DNA of 64,000 bases from Blastopirellula sp. J2-11 (GTDB taxonomy: Bacteria > Planctomycetota > Planctomycetia > Pirellulales > Pirellulaceae). Positions 38,251-47,637 of the stretch are shown in pieces. The stretch is taken from assembly GCF_024584705.1 (NCBI RefSeq), contig NZ_CP097384.1, forward strand, positions 6,138,001 to 6,202,000, in the 5' to 3' direction. Below the pieces are notes generated by a model. The model had not been told where the DNA came from. It saw nothing but the letters and a program-made list of their open reading frames with translations, and searched no databases. The stretch's first letter is position 1. Every line of letters begins with the position of its first letter. The position numbers and the translations under genes are program-made.

Positions 38251-38280
38251 TCTTCTTCGTAGCCCACTGCACGAGCGAGA
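38251..38280. repeat. Degenerate single arm of the palindromic repeat
   Basis: TCTTCTTCGTAGCCCACTGC followed by ACGAGCGAGA matches the left-arm consensus TTCGTAGCCCG..GCG.GAGCGAGGG with several changes. No matching right arm lies within 200 bases. It is probably an old, decayed copy. Confidence 0.4.
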
Positions 38281-38407
38281 CGACAGCTAAATTTTTCTAT
38301 TGCGCAAATTCAAAACGCGCTTCCCGCTCCGAATTCATCCGCGGCGACAAGCGTGAGCCGATAAACGTCTCACTCCTGTCGCGGCGATGAATTACGGATA
38401 ACGCTCG

Positions 38408-39115
38408 CTACGCTGCCGACGCGTTCCCCCAGGTCGCTGCGTTGATTTCAGCACCATCAACAAGGGCGCCATCCACCAAAGTCAATCGTCGCGTCGCTCT
38501 CTCGGCGACGCTAGGGTCATGCGTGACCACGACCAACGTTCGACCTTGTTGATGGCATTCGTCGAAAATTTTCAGCACGACTTCTTTGCTCGTCGGATCG
38601 AGATTTCCAGTCGGTTCGTCCGCAAGAATGATTTGCGGATCATTCACCAGAGTGCGCGCCAATGCGACGCGCTGTTGCTGCCCGACGCTTAGCTCGGCTG
38701 GCCGATGGTGGAGTCGCTCGGACAGACCAAGATCGACGAGCAATTCGGTTGCGCGCTGCTGTTGGGCTTGCGCCGTTAGCTTCGCAAAGCTGAGCGGCAC
38801 TTGAACATTTTGCAGCGCGGATAGATAGGGGATCAGATTGAAGCTCTGGAACACAAACCCCATCTTCTGGCCACGGATGGCCGAGCGCGCCGCTACCGAC
38901 TGATCGTAGAGCGAGACATCGTCAACGAACACGCGACCGGTCGACGGAGAGAGCATTCCTCCCAGCATCGACAGGAGCGTCGTCTTGCCGCTTCCGCTTG
39001 GCCCGACGATCGCGACGTATTCGCCGTCTTCAATTTTCAGCGCCTCGCAGCGAAACGCCGTCAGCTTCTGGCTGCGTCCCGAGTACTCTTTGGCGATGGT
39101 TTCAAGTTGAATCAT
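38408..39115 (-). CDS. ABC transporter ATP-binding protein, MacB/LolD type
   Basis: The 235-residue product is a complete ABC ATPase: Walker A GPSGSGKTTL, signature LSVGQQQRVALARTL, Walker B IILADEPTGNLD and switch His in VVVTHD. The sequence is of the LolD/MacB/FtsE class, whose members drive mechanotransmission or lipoprotein and substrate release, not classical import. It starts 2 bases after the stop of the permease gene on the same strand, so the two are one operon and one complex. Confidence 0.9.
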   Translation of the reverse strand: MIQLETIAKEYSGRSQKLTAFRCEALKIEDGEYVAIVGPSGSGKTTLLSMLGGMLSPSTGRVFVDDVSLYDQSVAARSAIRGQKMGFVFQSFNLIPYLSALQNVQVPLSFAKLTAQAQQQRATELLVDLGLSERLHHRPAELSVGQQQRVALARTLVNDPQIILADEPTGNLDPTSKEVVLKIFDECHQQGRTLVVVTHDPSVAERATRRLTLVDGALVDGAEINAATWGNASAA

Positions 39116-39117
39116 TT

Positions 39118-40344
39118 TTAGACCTCACGAAAGCAAATACAGGGATCGAGTTGCGCCGCGCGTCGTGCTGGCCACCAGGCGGCGATCAATGCGACAAACG
39201 TCGCCAACAGAACTGCCAACAGAGAAGTTCCGCCCAACGGCGCGACGCTCACGCCAGCCCAAACAGGGCCGACGATCAATGCGGCGCTTACGCCGAGCAG
39301 ACAGCCGATCGCGCCGGCCGCTAGTCCTAAGATCAACGCTTTACCCAGAAACAACTGCTGGATGTATCGCGGCGTCGCTCCTAAGGCCATCAGAGTTCCG
39401 ATCTCGCGCCGTCGCTCCTGCACATTTGAAGAAATCGCGCCGGCCAGACCTGCGCCGCCGACGACCATCATGACCGCCAGGACGATCCAAGAGGTTTTCG
39501 CCATCAGTTGATTGACGCCCACTTGGGTTTGCACCACCTGCGAGATCGTAACGATCTTCGCGTTCGGCAACAGGTCTTGAAGTTGCGGAACCAACGAACC
39601 GGCGGCATCCTCGCAGCAGCCGACGATCTCGATCGCATTGCACGTAGCGCCGCTTTCCGAAAGCCGTTGCACTTCGTGCAGATGGGCGAAGACTCGACCG
39701 TCGTCCACGGTTCCCGTGGTGGGCAAAATGCCGAGCACGGTGAATTGCTCACCAAAGAGTTCGACATGGTCTGCAACTTTGCATCCCAACTTCGCGGCGA
39801 TGTCCGCCCCCACGACGATCGCATTCTTGTCGAGTTCTTGAATCGCACGATGTTCGATCAGCGCCTGCGGACTGGCCAACTGTTGGGCGCTGACGACATT
39901 GGTTCGCTGACAGCATCCCGTGTCGGTCGTATTCATAAACATGGTGGTCGCCTGCCAGGTGGCCAAGGCCTCCACTTCCGATTGCGGCAAGATGCCGGTC
40001 ACCGTGACCTGATGCTCATTGGCCGTGGTCGCGACGTTTAGTCGAGGCGAGACTTGCTCGACTCCCGAGAGTCCCGCAAGATAGATCTCGGCGACATGTT
40101 CTTCGGGGAGCGAACCCCCATTTTGATCGGCGGCATAGTAGTTTTGGAGCGTCGCTTCCTTCGGTAACACCAAAATATTGGCGCCAAGATTGGAAAGCTG
40201 CTTTGAGACCTCTTTCTCGGAATGAACCGTGACATGGCGAATCGCCACGAGAGCCGCAACTCCCAAGAGAATGGTCAGGCTATTGAAAATGACGGCACTC
40301 GGTCGAGACTTCAACTCCTGCCAAATAATCGAGCGAAGATTCAT
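39118..40344 (-). CDS. ABC transporter permease, FtsX/MacB type
   Basis: The 408-residue product has one N-terminal span (about 17-37), a large extracytoplasmic domain (about 40-270) and three C-terminal spans with AMMVVGGAGLAGAISSNVQE and RRREIGTLMALGATPRYI, the hallmark of MacB-type permeases. The outer domain contains two vicinal cysteine pairs, DTGCCQRT and IVGCCEDA, which are not usual in this family and could bind thiophilic metal. It is followed by its ATPase and preceded by a Cys-containing thioredoxin-like protein. Confidence 0.85.
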   Translation of the reverse strand: MNLRSIIWQELKSRPSAVIFNSLTILLGVAALVAIRHVTVHSEKEVSKQLSNLGANILVLPKEATLQNYYAADQNGGSLPEEHVAEIYLAGLSGVEQVSPRLNVATTANEHQVTVTGILPQSEVEALATWQATTMFMNTTDTGCCQRTNVVSAQQLASPQALIEHRAIQELDKNAIVVGADIAAKLGCKVADHVELFGEQFTVLGILPTTGTVDDGRVFAHLHEVQRLSESGATCNAIEIVGCCEDAAGSLVPQLQDLLPNAKIVTISQVVQTQVGVNQLMAKTSWIVLAVMMVVGGAGLAGAISSNVQERRREIGTLMALGATPRYIQQLFLGKALILGLAAGAIGCLLGVSAALIVGPVWAGVSVAPLGGTSLLAVLLATFVALIAAWWPARRAAQLDPCICFREV

Positions 40345-40372
40345 GTTATCTCCTTCTTCTCAGGCTAGGGTT

Positions 40373-41161
40373 CTATCGACGAACAGGAGTCGACTGCGAC
40401 GCTTCCGCCGACGCGGCATGCTTACAATTGGGATCCTCACAGCACTTGCCGGCCTTATGAATCGCGGCCGCGATCTGATCGGCGGTCGAAGCGCTGTTGA
40501 AATGCCCCACGAGTACTCCAGGCGGCGCAATCAGCGCTGCATACGGCCCTTGGACCTGGTCCGCGCTCACCTTCAATTGCTGCATCAACTTGGTCTCGGC
40601 AGCGTCTTCTACGTTCAGCCCGATCAAAGCGATCCGATCTTTGAACAAGGGATCCAGTTGCATGGTGCGAACGCCGGTTGGAACCGACGCTTGTTCGGAT
40701 CGAGTCAAACAGACGAACACCAGCTTTTGATCTTGCAGTTGCTTCATGCACTCCATCATCACCGGAGGAACGATCGCCGCATCTAGCCCGGCTTTGGAGA
40801 CCTGACGCGAAAAGAGACCGGTTACGGCGCCATTCGGAGCGACGGCGACTGTCATCGGCATCGGCGCACGGCTCACGCGGAACTTTTCGGCCATTGCTTG
40901 CCCAGCAGGAGACATCACATTGGCCGTGGCGATCGTCACTTGTTCACTACGCGCTGCGAGGGTTTGATTCACTACATTCAGCATTTGCTGAGTTTGCGCC
41001 GCATTGTCGCGATAAAACAGAACGAAGGTGAATTTCCCCGCTTGCTGCGACTGTTGCAGAGTCGCACTAAGGTCCGACTCTTGCGTTTGAGCGAAGCTGC
41101 TGCCCACAGCGGCAGTCAGCAGACAGGCCCAAGCCAAGGATGCGCGAATGATCGTTTTCAT
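40373..41161 (-). CDS. Secreted thioredoxin-fold-like protein without CxxC
   Basis: The 262-residue product has a signal peptide ending near GSSFAQ. Two tandem segments (about 30-130 and 140-235) look like thioredoxin folds: KFTFVLFYRDNAAQTQQML, then PMPMTVAVAPNGAVTG, and again KLVFVCLTRSEQ and PYAALIAPPGVLVGHF. Neither has a CxxC redox pair. A C-terminal KCCEDPNCKH could bind metal. It is the first gene of the ABC operon (28 bases before the permease), so it may act as a periplasmic partner. Function is inferred from context only. Confidence 0.6.
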   Translation of the reverse strand: MKTIIRASLAWACLLTAAVGSSFAQTQESDLSATLQQSQQAGKFTFVLFYRDNAAQTQQMLNVVNQTLAARSEQVTIATANVMSPAGQAMAEKFRVSRAPMPMTVAVAPNGAVTGLFSRQVSKAGLDAAIVPPVMMECMKQLQDQKLVFVCLTRSEQASVPTGVRTMQLDPLFKDRIALIGLNVEDAAETKLMQQLKVSADQVQGPYAALIAPPGVLVGHFNSASTADQIAAAIHKAGKCCEDPNCKHAASAEASQSTPVRR

Positions 41162-41367
41162 ATTGGATTCCTTGCGGATTTAACGCGTTATGTACAAAGC
41201 GAATTCGTTGGCGAGCTGACTATACTTTCAGCGGGCTAGCCAAAGGTAGACAAGATTGTGCTTGGCCCGAAGACCAACACGTGCAAACCTTATCCATTCG
41301 ATGAGATTCGCGAGCCCTTCCCCTGCAATGCCAGGAAGCGCTCGTCGACGATGCGAAAGACGCCGCT

Positions 41368-41841
41368 CTAAAGAATGAGAACGGCAAGATAAAGATGAAG
41401 TCGCTGCTGTGCGCCGACAAGATACAGACTCGCATTCCGATGGACCAACGTGTTTGGCTTTACCGGACTGCCCGTCAAAACGGGAGATACGCTCCACACA
41501 GCGAAGTAAGCTGGTAGATCGGTAATTTCAAGCCGCCCTTCCGTGGAAGGCTCGCTGAGGATGAACGCACACTTGGGCTTGCGACATCCATCGCAATGGC
41601 GTCCATGCTGAGAAGCCGGTTCCACGCGATTGTCAGATTCGGCGAATGTCAGGACCGGCTGGCAACATAGATCTGCGACCTCATCCCGCTCGTGGCAATC
41701 ACAGCAGGCGCAGCAACTCGCGAAACTCTTCTCGGCTGCAGCGCACTCGCAAGCGTTGACGCAACAAGCGCAACAACAGCCAAAGACGCCGTGAATCATC
41801 ACTGCGAAGACTGCTATCACCGATGTCGCCTGGCGAGGCAT
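41368..41841 (-). CDS. Cysteine-rich exported protein
   Basis: The 157-residue product has a hydrophobic N-terminal segment (TSVIAVFAVMIHGVFG) and then a very Cys-rich part with CCCACC, NACEC, SCCACCDCHE and DLCCQ, followed by CDGCRKPKC. More than 20 cysteines lie in the first 100 residues. This composition suggests binding of soft metals. It is upstream of the thioredoxin-like/ABC operon on the same strand (206-base gap) and divergent from another Cys/His-rich gene at 42108. The coding call rests on codon use and composition; no family was recognised. Confidence 0.6.
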   Translation of the reverse strand: MPRQATSVIAVFAVMIHGVFGCCCACCVNACECAAAEKSFASCCACCDCHERDEVADLCCQPVLTFAESDNRVEPASQHGRHCDGCRKPKCAFILSEPSTEGRLEITDLPAYFAVWSVSPVLTGSPVKPNTLVHRNASLYLVGAQQRLHLYLAVLIL

Positions 41842-42107
41842 GTGCTATCACAACCCAGAAAAACGGTCGAAACGATCCCTTTGATTTATCGTCCCTCGCT
41901 CCACCATCTTTGAACGAATATCGAGAGAGCCTCCAAAAGAACTGGAATTGCTGGTGAATTCAAAAGGAAGCGATCGAGAGGTGGATTGACAAGTAATTTG
42001 CCGGGCCCTGGAGAGTTCAAAGATCCGATCTGGCTTGAATCGGGACCCTCTGTCACCTATCATTCAAGCGTAGGAGTCTACTTGCCTTCCTCAATTTAAC
42101 GTCCGGC

Positions 42108-42554
42108 ATGAGCCACTTCGTCGCGCTGCTGATTACCTTCCGAATCATTTTCTGCCCGCTGTTTTGCGGTGTACAGGGAGATGGTGCGCAAGTGCAGGCA
42201 GCGTTGGAACAAACGGCGTCGGATGAGCGTCAGGAGGGAGTTAATCACCGCTCGACGCATTCGTGTTGCAGCCATTGCACTTCCGAACCGGAACCAACGC
42301 GCGATGTTCCCCATCAAGACGCCCCTAGCCACTCTTGTCCCGACTGCAATTGTTTCTGCAATCCGTCGGTAATCGCCGGGGTAAAAGTCGATGTCGATCA
42401 TGATTTGTACGCGTGGGAATCTTCTCTGCCGCTCAGCGATCGATTGCTGGCGTCTGATGTTCCGAATCGAATCGACCTAAACGCTTACACGCGACCGCCT
42501 GGGATACTCTCAGGCCGCTTTATGCGCGTTGTTCTTGCTTCTCTGCTGATCTAA
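42108..42554 (+). CDS. Cys/His-rich exported protein upstream of the RND pump
   Basis: The 148-residue product starts with a hydrophobic segment (VALLITFRIIFCPLFCG) and has Cys/His clusters HSCCSHC and HSCPDCNCFC in the middle, then a featureless C-terminus. It has the look of a small metal-binding periplasmic protein. It lies 149 bases before the RND adaptor on the same strand and may be the first gene of that operon. No family was recognised. Confidence 0.6.
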   Translation: MSHFVALLITFRIIFCPLFCGVQGDGAQVQAALEQTASDERQEGVNHRSTHSCCSHCTSEPEPTRDVPHQDAPSHSCPDCNCFCNPSVIAGVKVDVDHDLYAWESSLPLSDRLLASDVPNRIDLNAYTRPPGILSGRFMRVVLASLLI

Positions 42555-42703
42555 AGCAACTGCCGTTCTCTGGTTGTGCTTCAGGACCATCGGAATGCGT
42601 TCGCTAAATTTGCGTGCGGACGCTCCTTGGATTCGTCCGCGAATTCTCGCTGTCCTGACAGGTTTTCCCTGCTGTCACTCTCCTCGTTGCGGGAGTTCTG
42701 AAA

Positions 42704-44383
42704 ATGAGTCCATCGTACGTCGATAATCCCCATCCAAGTGCAGGCGGCGATCCGGCGAAACTCGGTGTCGCCGAGCCAGCTTCAACCACCAAGGCCGCCC
42801 AGGTCAGCCACAATCAACCGCCATCCTTCAGGCGGCGCGTGGTTGGATTTGTCTTGGGCAGCGCCGGCCCGCTTGGCGTATTGCTGGCGCTGGCCGGGGT
42901 ATTCGCGTTGGGGCACTTCACCGATTGGAAAATGCCCAAATTCGCCGCGCTAACCGGTCATGCTCAACCGGCCGTGATTGATTGGTGCGACGAGCATAGC
43001 GTGCCGGAATCGATCTGCGTCGAGTGCGATGACAGCCTCATGGCCAAGACTCCGGACTTCGGCTGGTGCGCGAAGCATGGGATCCACAATTGCGTTTTGG
43101 ATCATCCGGAACTTGCTCAACTCGATCAAACGCCGGCGATTTCGCCAGAGGATCGTAAGCGGGCCGAATTGGCGCTGTCGATGCCGGTGTCAAAGGTCAA
43201 CAACAGCGGTTGCACTACCTATCTAAAACGAATCCAGTTCGCGTCGGTCGAAGCCGTGATGCAAGCCGGCGTCGATGTAGAATTGGTCGAGCGGCGACCG
43301 ATCGAACAATCGGTTTCCGGCAGCGGAGAGATCCTCTATGATCCAACGCGCACGGCCAGCTTCGCAGCCAGAGCGCCCGGCAGCGTTTGGCGCGTGGAGA
43401 AAAATGTCGGCGATCAGGTCGAAGTGGGAGAGGTGCTCGCCCTGGTCGAAGCGGAGCAAGTTGGCGATCTCAAGACACGGCTGATCCGGGCATTAGCGGA
43501 ACGATCGCTGCAGGACCAGAATGTGAAGCGACTGCACATCGCCCGCAACGCGGTGGCCGGCATTCGACTATTGGAAGCGGATGCCGACTTGGCCAAATCG
43601 GAAGCCGAGATTTTGAGCATTGCTCAATCGCTGGAGAACCTCGGGCTTTCGCCTGATATCGAGTCGCTGCAACAGGTCTCAGAACGCGAAGCGTTTGAAC
43701 AGCTCCGCTTTTTAGGAATTCCCGAGTCGCTTGGCTCTCGTTTGAAATCGGAGGTCTCTACCGCCAACCTGCTGCCGGTTCGCTCTTCTATTTCCGGCGT
43801 CGTTGCTGAGCGCAACGTCACCCAGGGGGAAGTCGTTGATACGCATCATTCCCTGTTTCGCATCGTCAGCGCCGACCAGATGTGGCTGATGCTGGATATT
43901 CCGCTAGAAGATGTGGAACAAGTCGTCGTCGGACAAAAGGTCCGTTTTCAAGCCGACGGAAGTGCGCATGAGGTTGTCGGCCAAGTGGACTGGATCAGTA
44001 CGACGGCCGATCCTCAAACGCGAATGGTGAAAGTTCGCGCGGTGCTGGCCAACCCCCAAGGTCGATTGCGAGATAAAACCTACGGAATCGGTTGCATCGT
44101 GTTGCGGGAAGAGCCCAACGCCATCGCGATTCCCTCCACTTCAGTCCACTGGGAAGGATGTTGCCGGACGGTCTTCATCCGCGACAAAAACTACTTCGAC
44201 AGTCCCGAAAGCCCCAAGGTTTTTCACGTTCGCTCGGTGCGACTAGGAGCGTCTCATGGCGCTTACGCCGAAGTAATCGCCGGCGTACTGCCGGGCGAAG
44301 TGATTGCGACAACCGGTAGCGACGTGCTGCGAGCCCAACTGTTGAAAAACGGTTTGGGCGCCGGCTGCTGCGTGGAAGAATAA
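42704..44383 (+). CDS. RND efflux periplasmic adaptor with N-terminal Cys/His module
   Basis: The 559-residue product is a CzcB/CusB-type membrane fusion protein. After one span (about 50-72) comes a Cys/His module at 94-134 (WCDEHSVPESICVEC and WCAKHGIHNC), then the adaptor core: the barrel-sandwich halves around GSGEILYDPTRTASFAARAP and SSISGVVAERNVTQGE, a long coiled-coil hairpin between them, and a beta-barrel (MWLMLDIPLEDVEQV). Extra cysteine pairs occur in WEGCCRT and at the C-terminus (GAGCCVEE). It works with the pump encoded 12 bases downstream. The Cys/His module recurs in the lipoprotein at 47638. Confidence 0.87.
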   Translation: MSPSYVDNPHPSAGGDPAKLGVAEPASTTKAAQVSHNQPPSFRRRVVGFVLGSAGPLGVLLALAGVFALGHFTDWKMPKFAALTGHAQPAVIDWCDEHSVPESICVECDDSLMAKTPDFGWCAKHGIHNCVLDHPELAQLDQTPAISPEDRKRAELALSMPVSKVNNSGCTTYLKRIQFASVEAVMQAGVDVELVERRPIEQSVSGSGEILYDPTRTASFAARAPGSVWRVEKNVGDQVEVGEVLALVEAEQVGDLKTRLIRALAERSLQDQNVKRLHIARNAVAGIRLLEADADLAKSEAEILSIAQSLENLGLSPDIESLQQVSEREAFEQLRFLGIPESLGSRLKSEVSTANLLPVRSSISGVVAERNVTQGEVVDTHHSLFRIVSADQMWLMLDIPLEDVEQVVVGQKVRFQADGSAHEVVGQVDWISTTADPQTRMVKVRAVLANPQGRLRDKTYGIGCIVLREEPNAIAIPSTSVHWEGCCRTVFIRDKNYFDSPESPKVFHVRSVRLGASHGAYAEVIAGVLPGEVIATTGSDVLRAQLLKNGLGAGCCVEE

Positions 44384-44395
44384 AGGGGAGAACGG

Positions 44396-47300
44396 ATGCT
44401 TAACGCGTTAATTGACTTTTCACTGCGCAACCGCGCGCTGGTGATTCTGGCGACCATCGTATTTGCGATCGCCGGCGTCTTTGCGCTCCAGCAGCTTGAC
44501 ATCGACGCTTTTCCGGACACGACGCCGGTTCAGGTGCAAATCAACACGACGGCGCCTGCTCTCTCTTCGGAAGAAGTCGAAAAGCAGATCACGTTTCCCG
44601 TCGAACAGAGCATTAGCGGTCTGCCTGGGCTGACGGTGATGCGATCAATCTCGAAGTTTGGTCTCTCTCAGGTCGTCGTGACCTTTGAGGACGGTATCGA
44701 TATCTACTTTGCCCGGCAGCTGATCAACGAGCGGGTCGGCTCGGTGCAATTGCCGGCCGGCATCGAGCGTCCCCAGATGGGACCGGTCTCCACCGGTCTA
44801 GGAGAAGTCTTTCACTATGTGTTGACCTACGAAGGGGTCGACTTCTCGCAGGTCAGTGATGCGGATCGCATCGCTCGTTTGACCGAGTTGCGGACGCTGC
44901 ACGACTGGGTGGTGAAACCACAGTTGCGATCGGTCCCCGGCGTAGCCGAGGTCAACAGTTGGGGAGGCTATGAGAAGCAGTACCAGATCCGGCTCGATCC
45001 CGATCAAGTGATCAAACATGGCTTGACCTTTGAAGAAGTAAGCGACGCCGTTCGCGCCAACAACGAAAATGTGGGAGGGGGCGCAATCACCGACGGCAGT
45101 GAAATGCTGCTGGTTCACGGCGTCGGCCGCACCGTGAGCGTCGATCAAATCCAAAACATCGTCATCAAGGCCAAAGATGGCGCTCCCATTCGCATTCGTG
45201 ATGTCGCTGAAGTCAAAATCGGCCATGAAATACGTCGCGGCACGGTAACGGCGGATGGTCAAGGAGAGGCAGTGCTCGGGCTCGGCTTCATGCTGATGGG
45301 GGAGAACAGTCACCAGGTGACCTGGGCGCTGAAGGACAAACTAGAACAAGTACGAAGCACGTTGCCGGCAGGCGTCACCATCAATACGGTCTACGATCGA
45401 ACGGAACTGGTCGACCATGTGATTCACACGGTGCAAAAGAACTTGTTCGAAGGTGGTTTGCTGGTGGTCGCCGTACTGTTTATCTTCCTGGGAAATCTGC
45501 GAGCAGGCTTTATCGTCGCTTTGGCGATTCCGCTCTCGATGCTGTTCGCTTTTTCTGGAATGTTGCAGTTTGGTATCGCCGCCAGCTTGTTGAGCTTGGG
45601 CGCCATCGATTTTGGCCTGGTGGTCGACAGTTCGGTGGTGATGATCGAGAACTGCGTTCGCCATTTGTCGCACGACACGCAAGGGCGAAGTCGTCTAGAG
45701 ATCATCCGTGACGCGGCGGTCGAGGTTCGCAAGCCGACCATGTATGGCGAACTGATCATCATGATCGTGTACCTGCCGATCCTGACGCTGGAAGGCGTGG
45801 AAGGCAAACTATTTCGCCCGATGGCGATGACCGTCATCATGGCTTTGGCCGGGTCGATGATGTTGTCGCTGACCTTGATGCCGGTGCTGGCCAGCTTTCT
45901 GCTGCCTCGTAACCTTACCGAAACCGAACCGCTGTTGATTCGTTGGCTCAAACGGCTCTACGTTCCCATTCTGCGCTACACGATGCACAACAAGTTTGTC
46001 GTGATTGGCGCAGCGCTCTGCATCTTCGTGGCCGTGTTTGGACTGATCGCTCCCAACCTTGGTTCTGAATTTGTCCCCCGTCTTTCGGAAGGGGCCATCA
46101 CGTTGAACGTGGTCCGGCTTGCTGGAACGGACCTGGAAGAATCGATCCGCTACAACACGCGGATGGAAAAAGTGCTGCTGGAGAAATTTCCTCACGAGAT
46201 CGCCCATGCTTGGAGTCGTGTGGGAACCGCCGAAGTCGCGACCGACCCGATGGGGACGGAATTGACCGACTTGTTTATCACGCTACGGCCGCGCGAACAG
46301 TGGAAACGCGCTGAATCGCAGGAAGAGCTGACGGTGCTCATCCAAGAAGAACTGCGTGATCTGCCGGGACCTCGTTTGGCCATGTCGCAACCGATCGAGA
46401 TGCGGATGAACGAGATGATCTCAGGCGTCCGGTCCGACGTCGCGGCGATCCTGTATGGAGACGATCTGGATGTAATGGCCAGCAAGGCGGCGGAAATTGA
46501 GCAAGTTTTGAAAACCATCGATGGCGCCGCCGACGTCAAAGTAGAGCAGGTCACCGGCCAACCGGTGCTGCAAATCAAGATCAAGCAGGATCAGATTGCG
46601 CGGTACGGCGTGCCAGCGAGCAACATCATGAACCTCGTGCGTTCGTTGGGGAGCCATCATGTGGGAGAAGTTTACGAAGGCCAGCTCCGCTTCCCCCTGA
46701 TCATTCGGCTGCCCGAAAGAGTGCGAGCCGACCCCGCCGCCATCGCCGATATTTTGGTGGCGACGTCCTCAGGACAACGCATCCCGCTCTCTCGCTTGGC
46801 GTCGATCGAACGTGTGGAAGAGCCCAACACGATCAAGCGAGAGTGGTATCAGCGGCGAATCACGATTGAGTCCAACGTCCGCGGACGGGACATGGGGAGC
46901 TTTGTCGCGGCAGCTCGTCAGGCCGTCGTTGACCAAGTCGCGCTGCCGCCCGGTCGCTACCGCGTCGAATGGGGCGGGCAGTTCGAAAATCTACAGCGCG
47001 CCCAAAAGCGGTTGATGATTGTCGTTCCGATCGCGCTGCTGATGATCTTTGCGTTGCTCTACATGACCTACCGCAACTGGATCGATTCGTTGCGCGTCTT
47101 CACCGGCGTTCCCTTCGCCTGGATCGGCGGCGTCGTCGCGCTCTGGATTCGCGACATGCCGTTCTCGATCTCGGCGGCGGTTGGCTTTATCGCGCTTTCC
47201 GGCGTCGCCGTGCTAGACGATATGTTGTTGGTTTCGACCATCCGTCAACTGCGGCGGCGCGGGCGAAACCTGGACGAAGCGGTCGAAGAAGCGGCGATGA

Positions 47301-47599
47301 CGCGACTGCGCCCCATTCTGATGACGACGCTGGTCGCCAGCTTAGGCTTTGTACCGATGGCGTTCAGCACCGGCATGGGCGCCGAAGTGCAGCGCCCCTT
47401 AGCGACGGTCGTGATCGGCGGCGTCTGCAGCGCGATGGTCATGAGCTTGCTAGTCCTGCGCGTTCTCTACGTCGTGTTTAATCTGCCGGCCGAACAATCG
47501 AGCTCGGGCGGCGACGACGATGATGAGGGAGAGTTTGAATCGGAAGAACAGCCGATCCAGCCTGATTCTGGACAGAAGCCAGAGGTTGTGTCGGTTTAA
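44396..47599 (+). CDS. CzcA-type heavy-metal RND efflux pump
   Basis: The 1067-residue product is a full RND proton antiporter with twelve spans and two large periplasmic loops. It opens ALIDFSLRNRALVILATI and has the family motif DAFPDTTPVQVQINT. The proton-relay span reads DFGLVVDSSVVMIENC, retaining the two Asp and the Glu of heavy-metal RND pumps; DFG-x-x-VD favours the divalent-metal (Czc-like) groups over the Cu/Ag group, but the metal is not certain. The C-terminus is acidic (SGGDDDDEGEFESEEQ). It is in an operon with the adaptor and the lipoprotein; no outer-membrane channel gene is nearby. Confidence 0.92.
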   Translation: MLNALIDFSLRNRALVILATIVFAIAGVFALQQLDIDAFPDTTPVQVQINTTAPALSSEEVEKQITFPVEQSISGLPGLTVMRSISKFGLSQVVVTFEDGIDIYFARQLINERVGSVQLPAGIERPQMGPVSTGLGEVFHYVLTYEGVDFSQVSDADRIARLTELRTLHDWVVKPQLRSVPGVAEVNSWGGYEKQYQIRLDPDQVIKHGLTFEEVSDAVRANNENVGGGAITDGSEMLLVHGVGRTVSVDQIQNIVIKAKDGAPIRIRDVAEVKIGHEIRRGTVTADGQGEAVLGLGFMLMGENSHQVTWALKDKLEQVRSTLPAGVTINTVYDRTELVDHVIHTVQKNLFEGGLLVVAVLFIFLGNLRAGFIVALAIPLSMLFAFSGMLQFGIAASLLSLGAIDFGLVVDSSVVMIENCVRHLSHDTQGRSRLEIIRDAAVEVRKPTMYGELIIMIVYLPILTLEGVEGKLFRPMAMTVIMALAGSMMLSLTLMPVLASFLLPRNLTETEPLLIRWLKRLYVPILRYTMHNKFVVIGAALCIFVAVFGLIAPNLGSEFVPRLSEGAITLNVVRLAGTDLEESIRYNTRMEKVLLEKFPHEIAHAWSRVGTAEVATDPMGTELTDLFITLRPREQWKRAESQEELTVLIQEELRDLPGPRLAMSQPIEMRMNEMISGVRSDVAAILYGDDLDVMASKAAEIEQVLKTIDGAADVKVEQVTGQPVLQIKIKQDQIARYGVPASNIMNLVRSLGSHHVGEVYEGQLRFPLIIRLPERVRADPAAIADILVATSSGQRIPLSRLASIERVEEPNTIKREWYQRRITIESNVRGRDMGSFVAAARQAVVDQVALPPGRYRVEWGGQFENLQRAQKRLMIVVPIALLMIFALLYMTYRNWIDSLRVFTGVPFAWIGGVVALWIRDMPFSISAAVGFIALSGVAVLDDMLLVSTIRQLRRRGRNLDEAVEEAAMTRLRPILMTTLVASLGFVPMAFSTGMGAEVQRPLATVVIGGVCSAMVMSLLVLRVLYVVFNLPAEQSSSGGDDDDEGEFESEEQPIQPDSGQKPEVVSV

Positions 47600-47637
47600 C
47601 GAGAATTCTGTTTTTAAATTGAACAAGGAGAAACTTG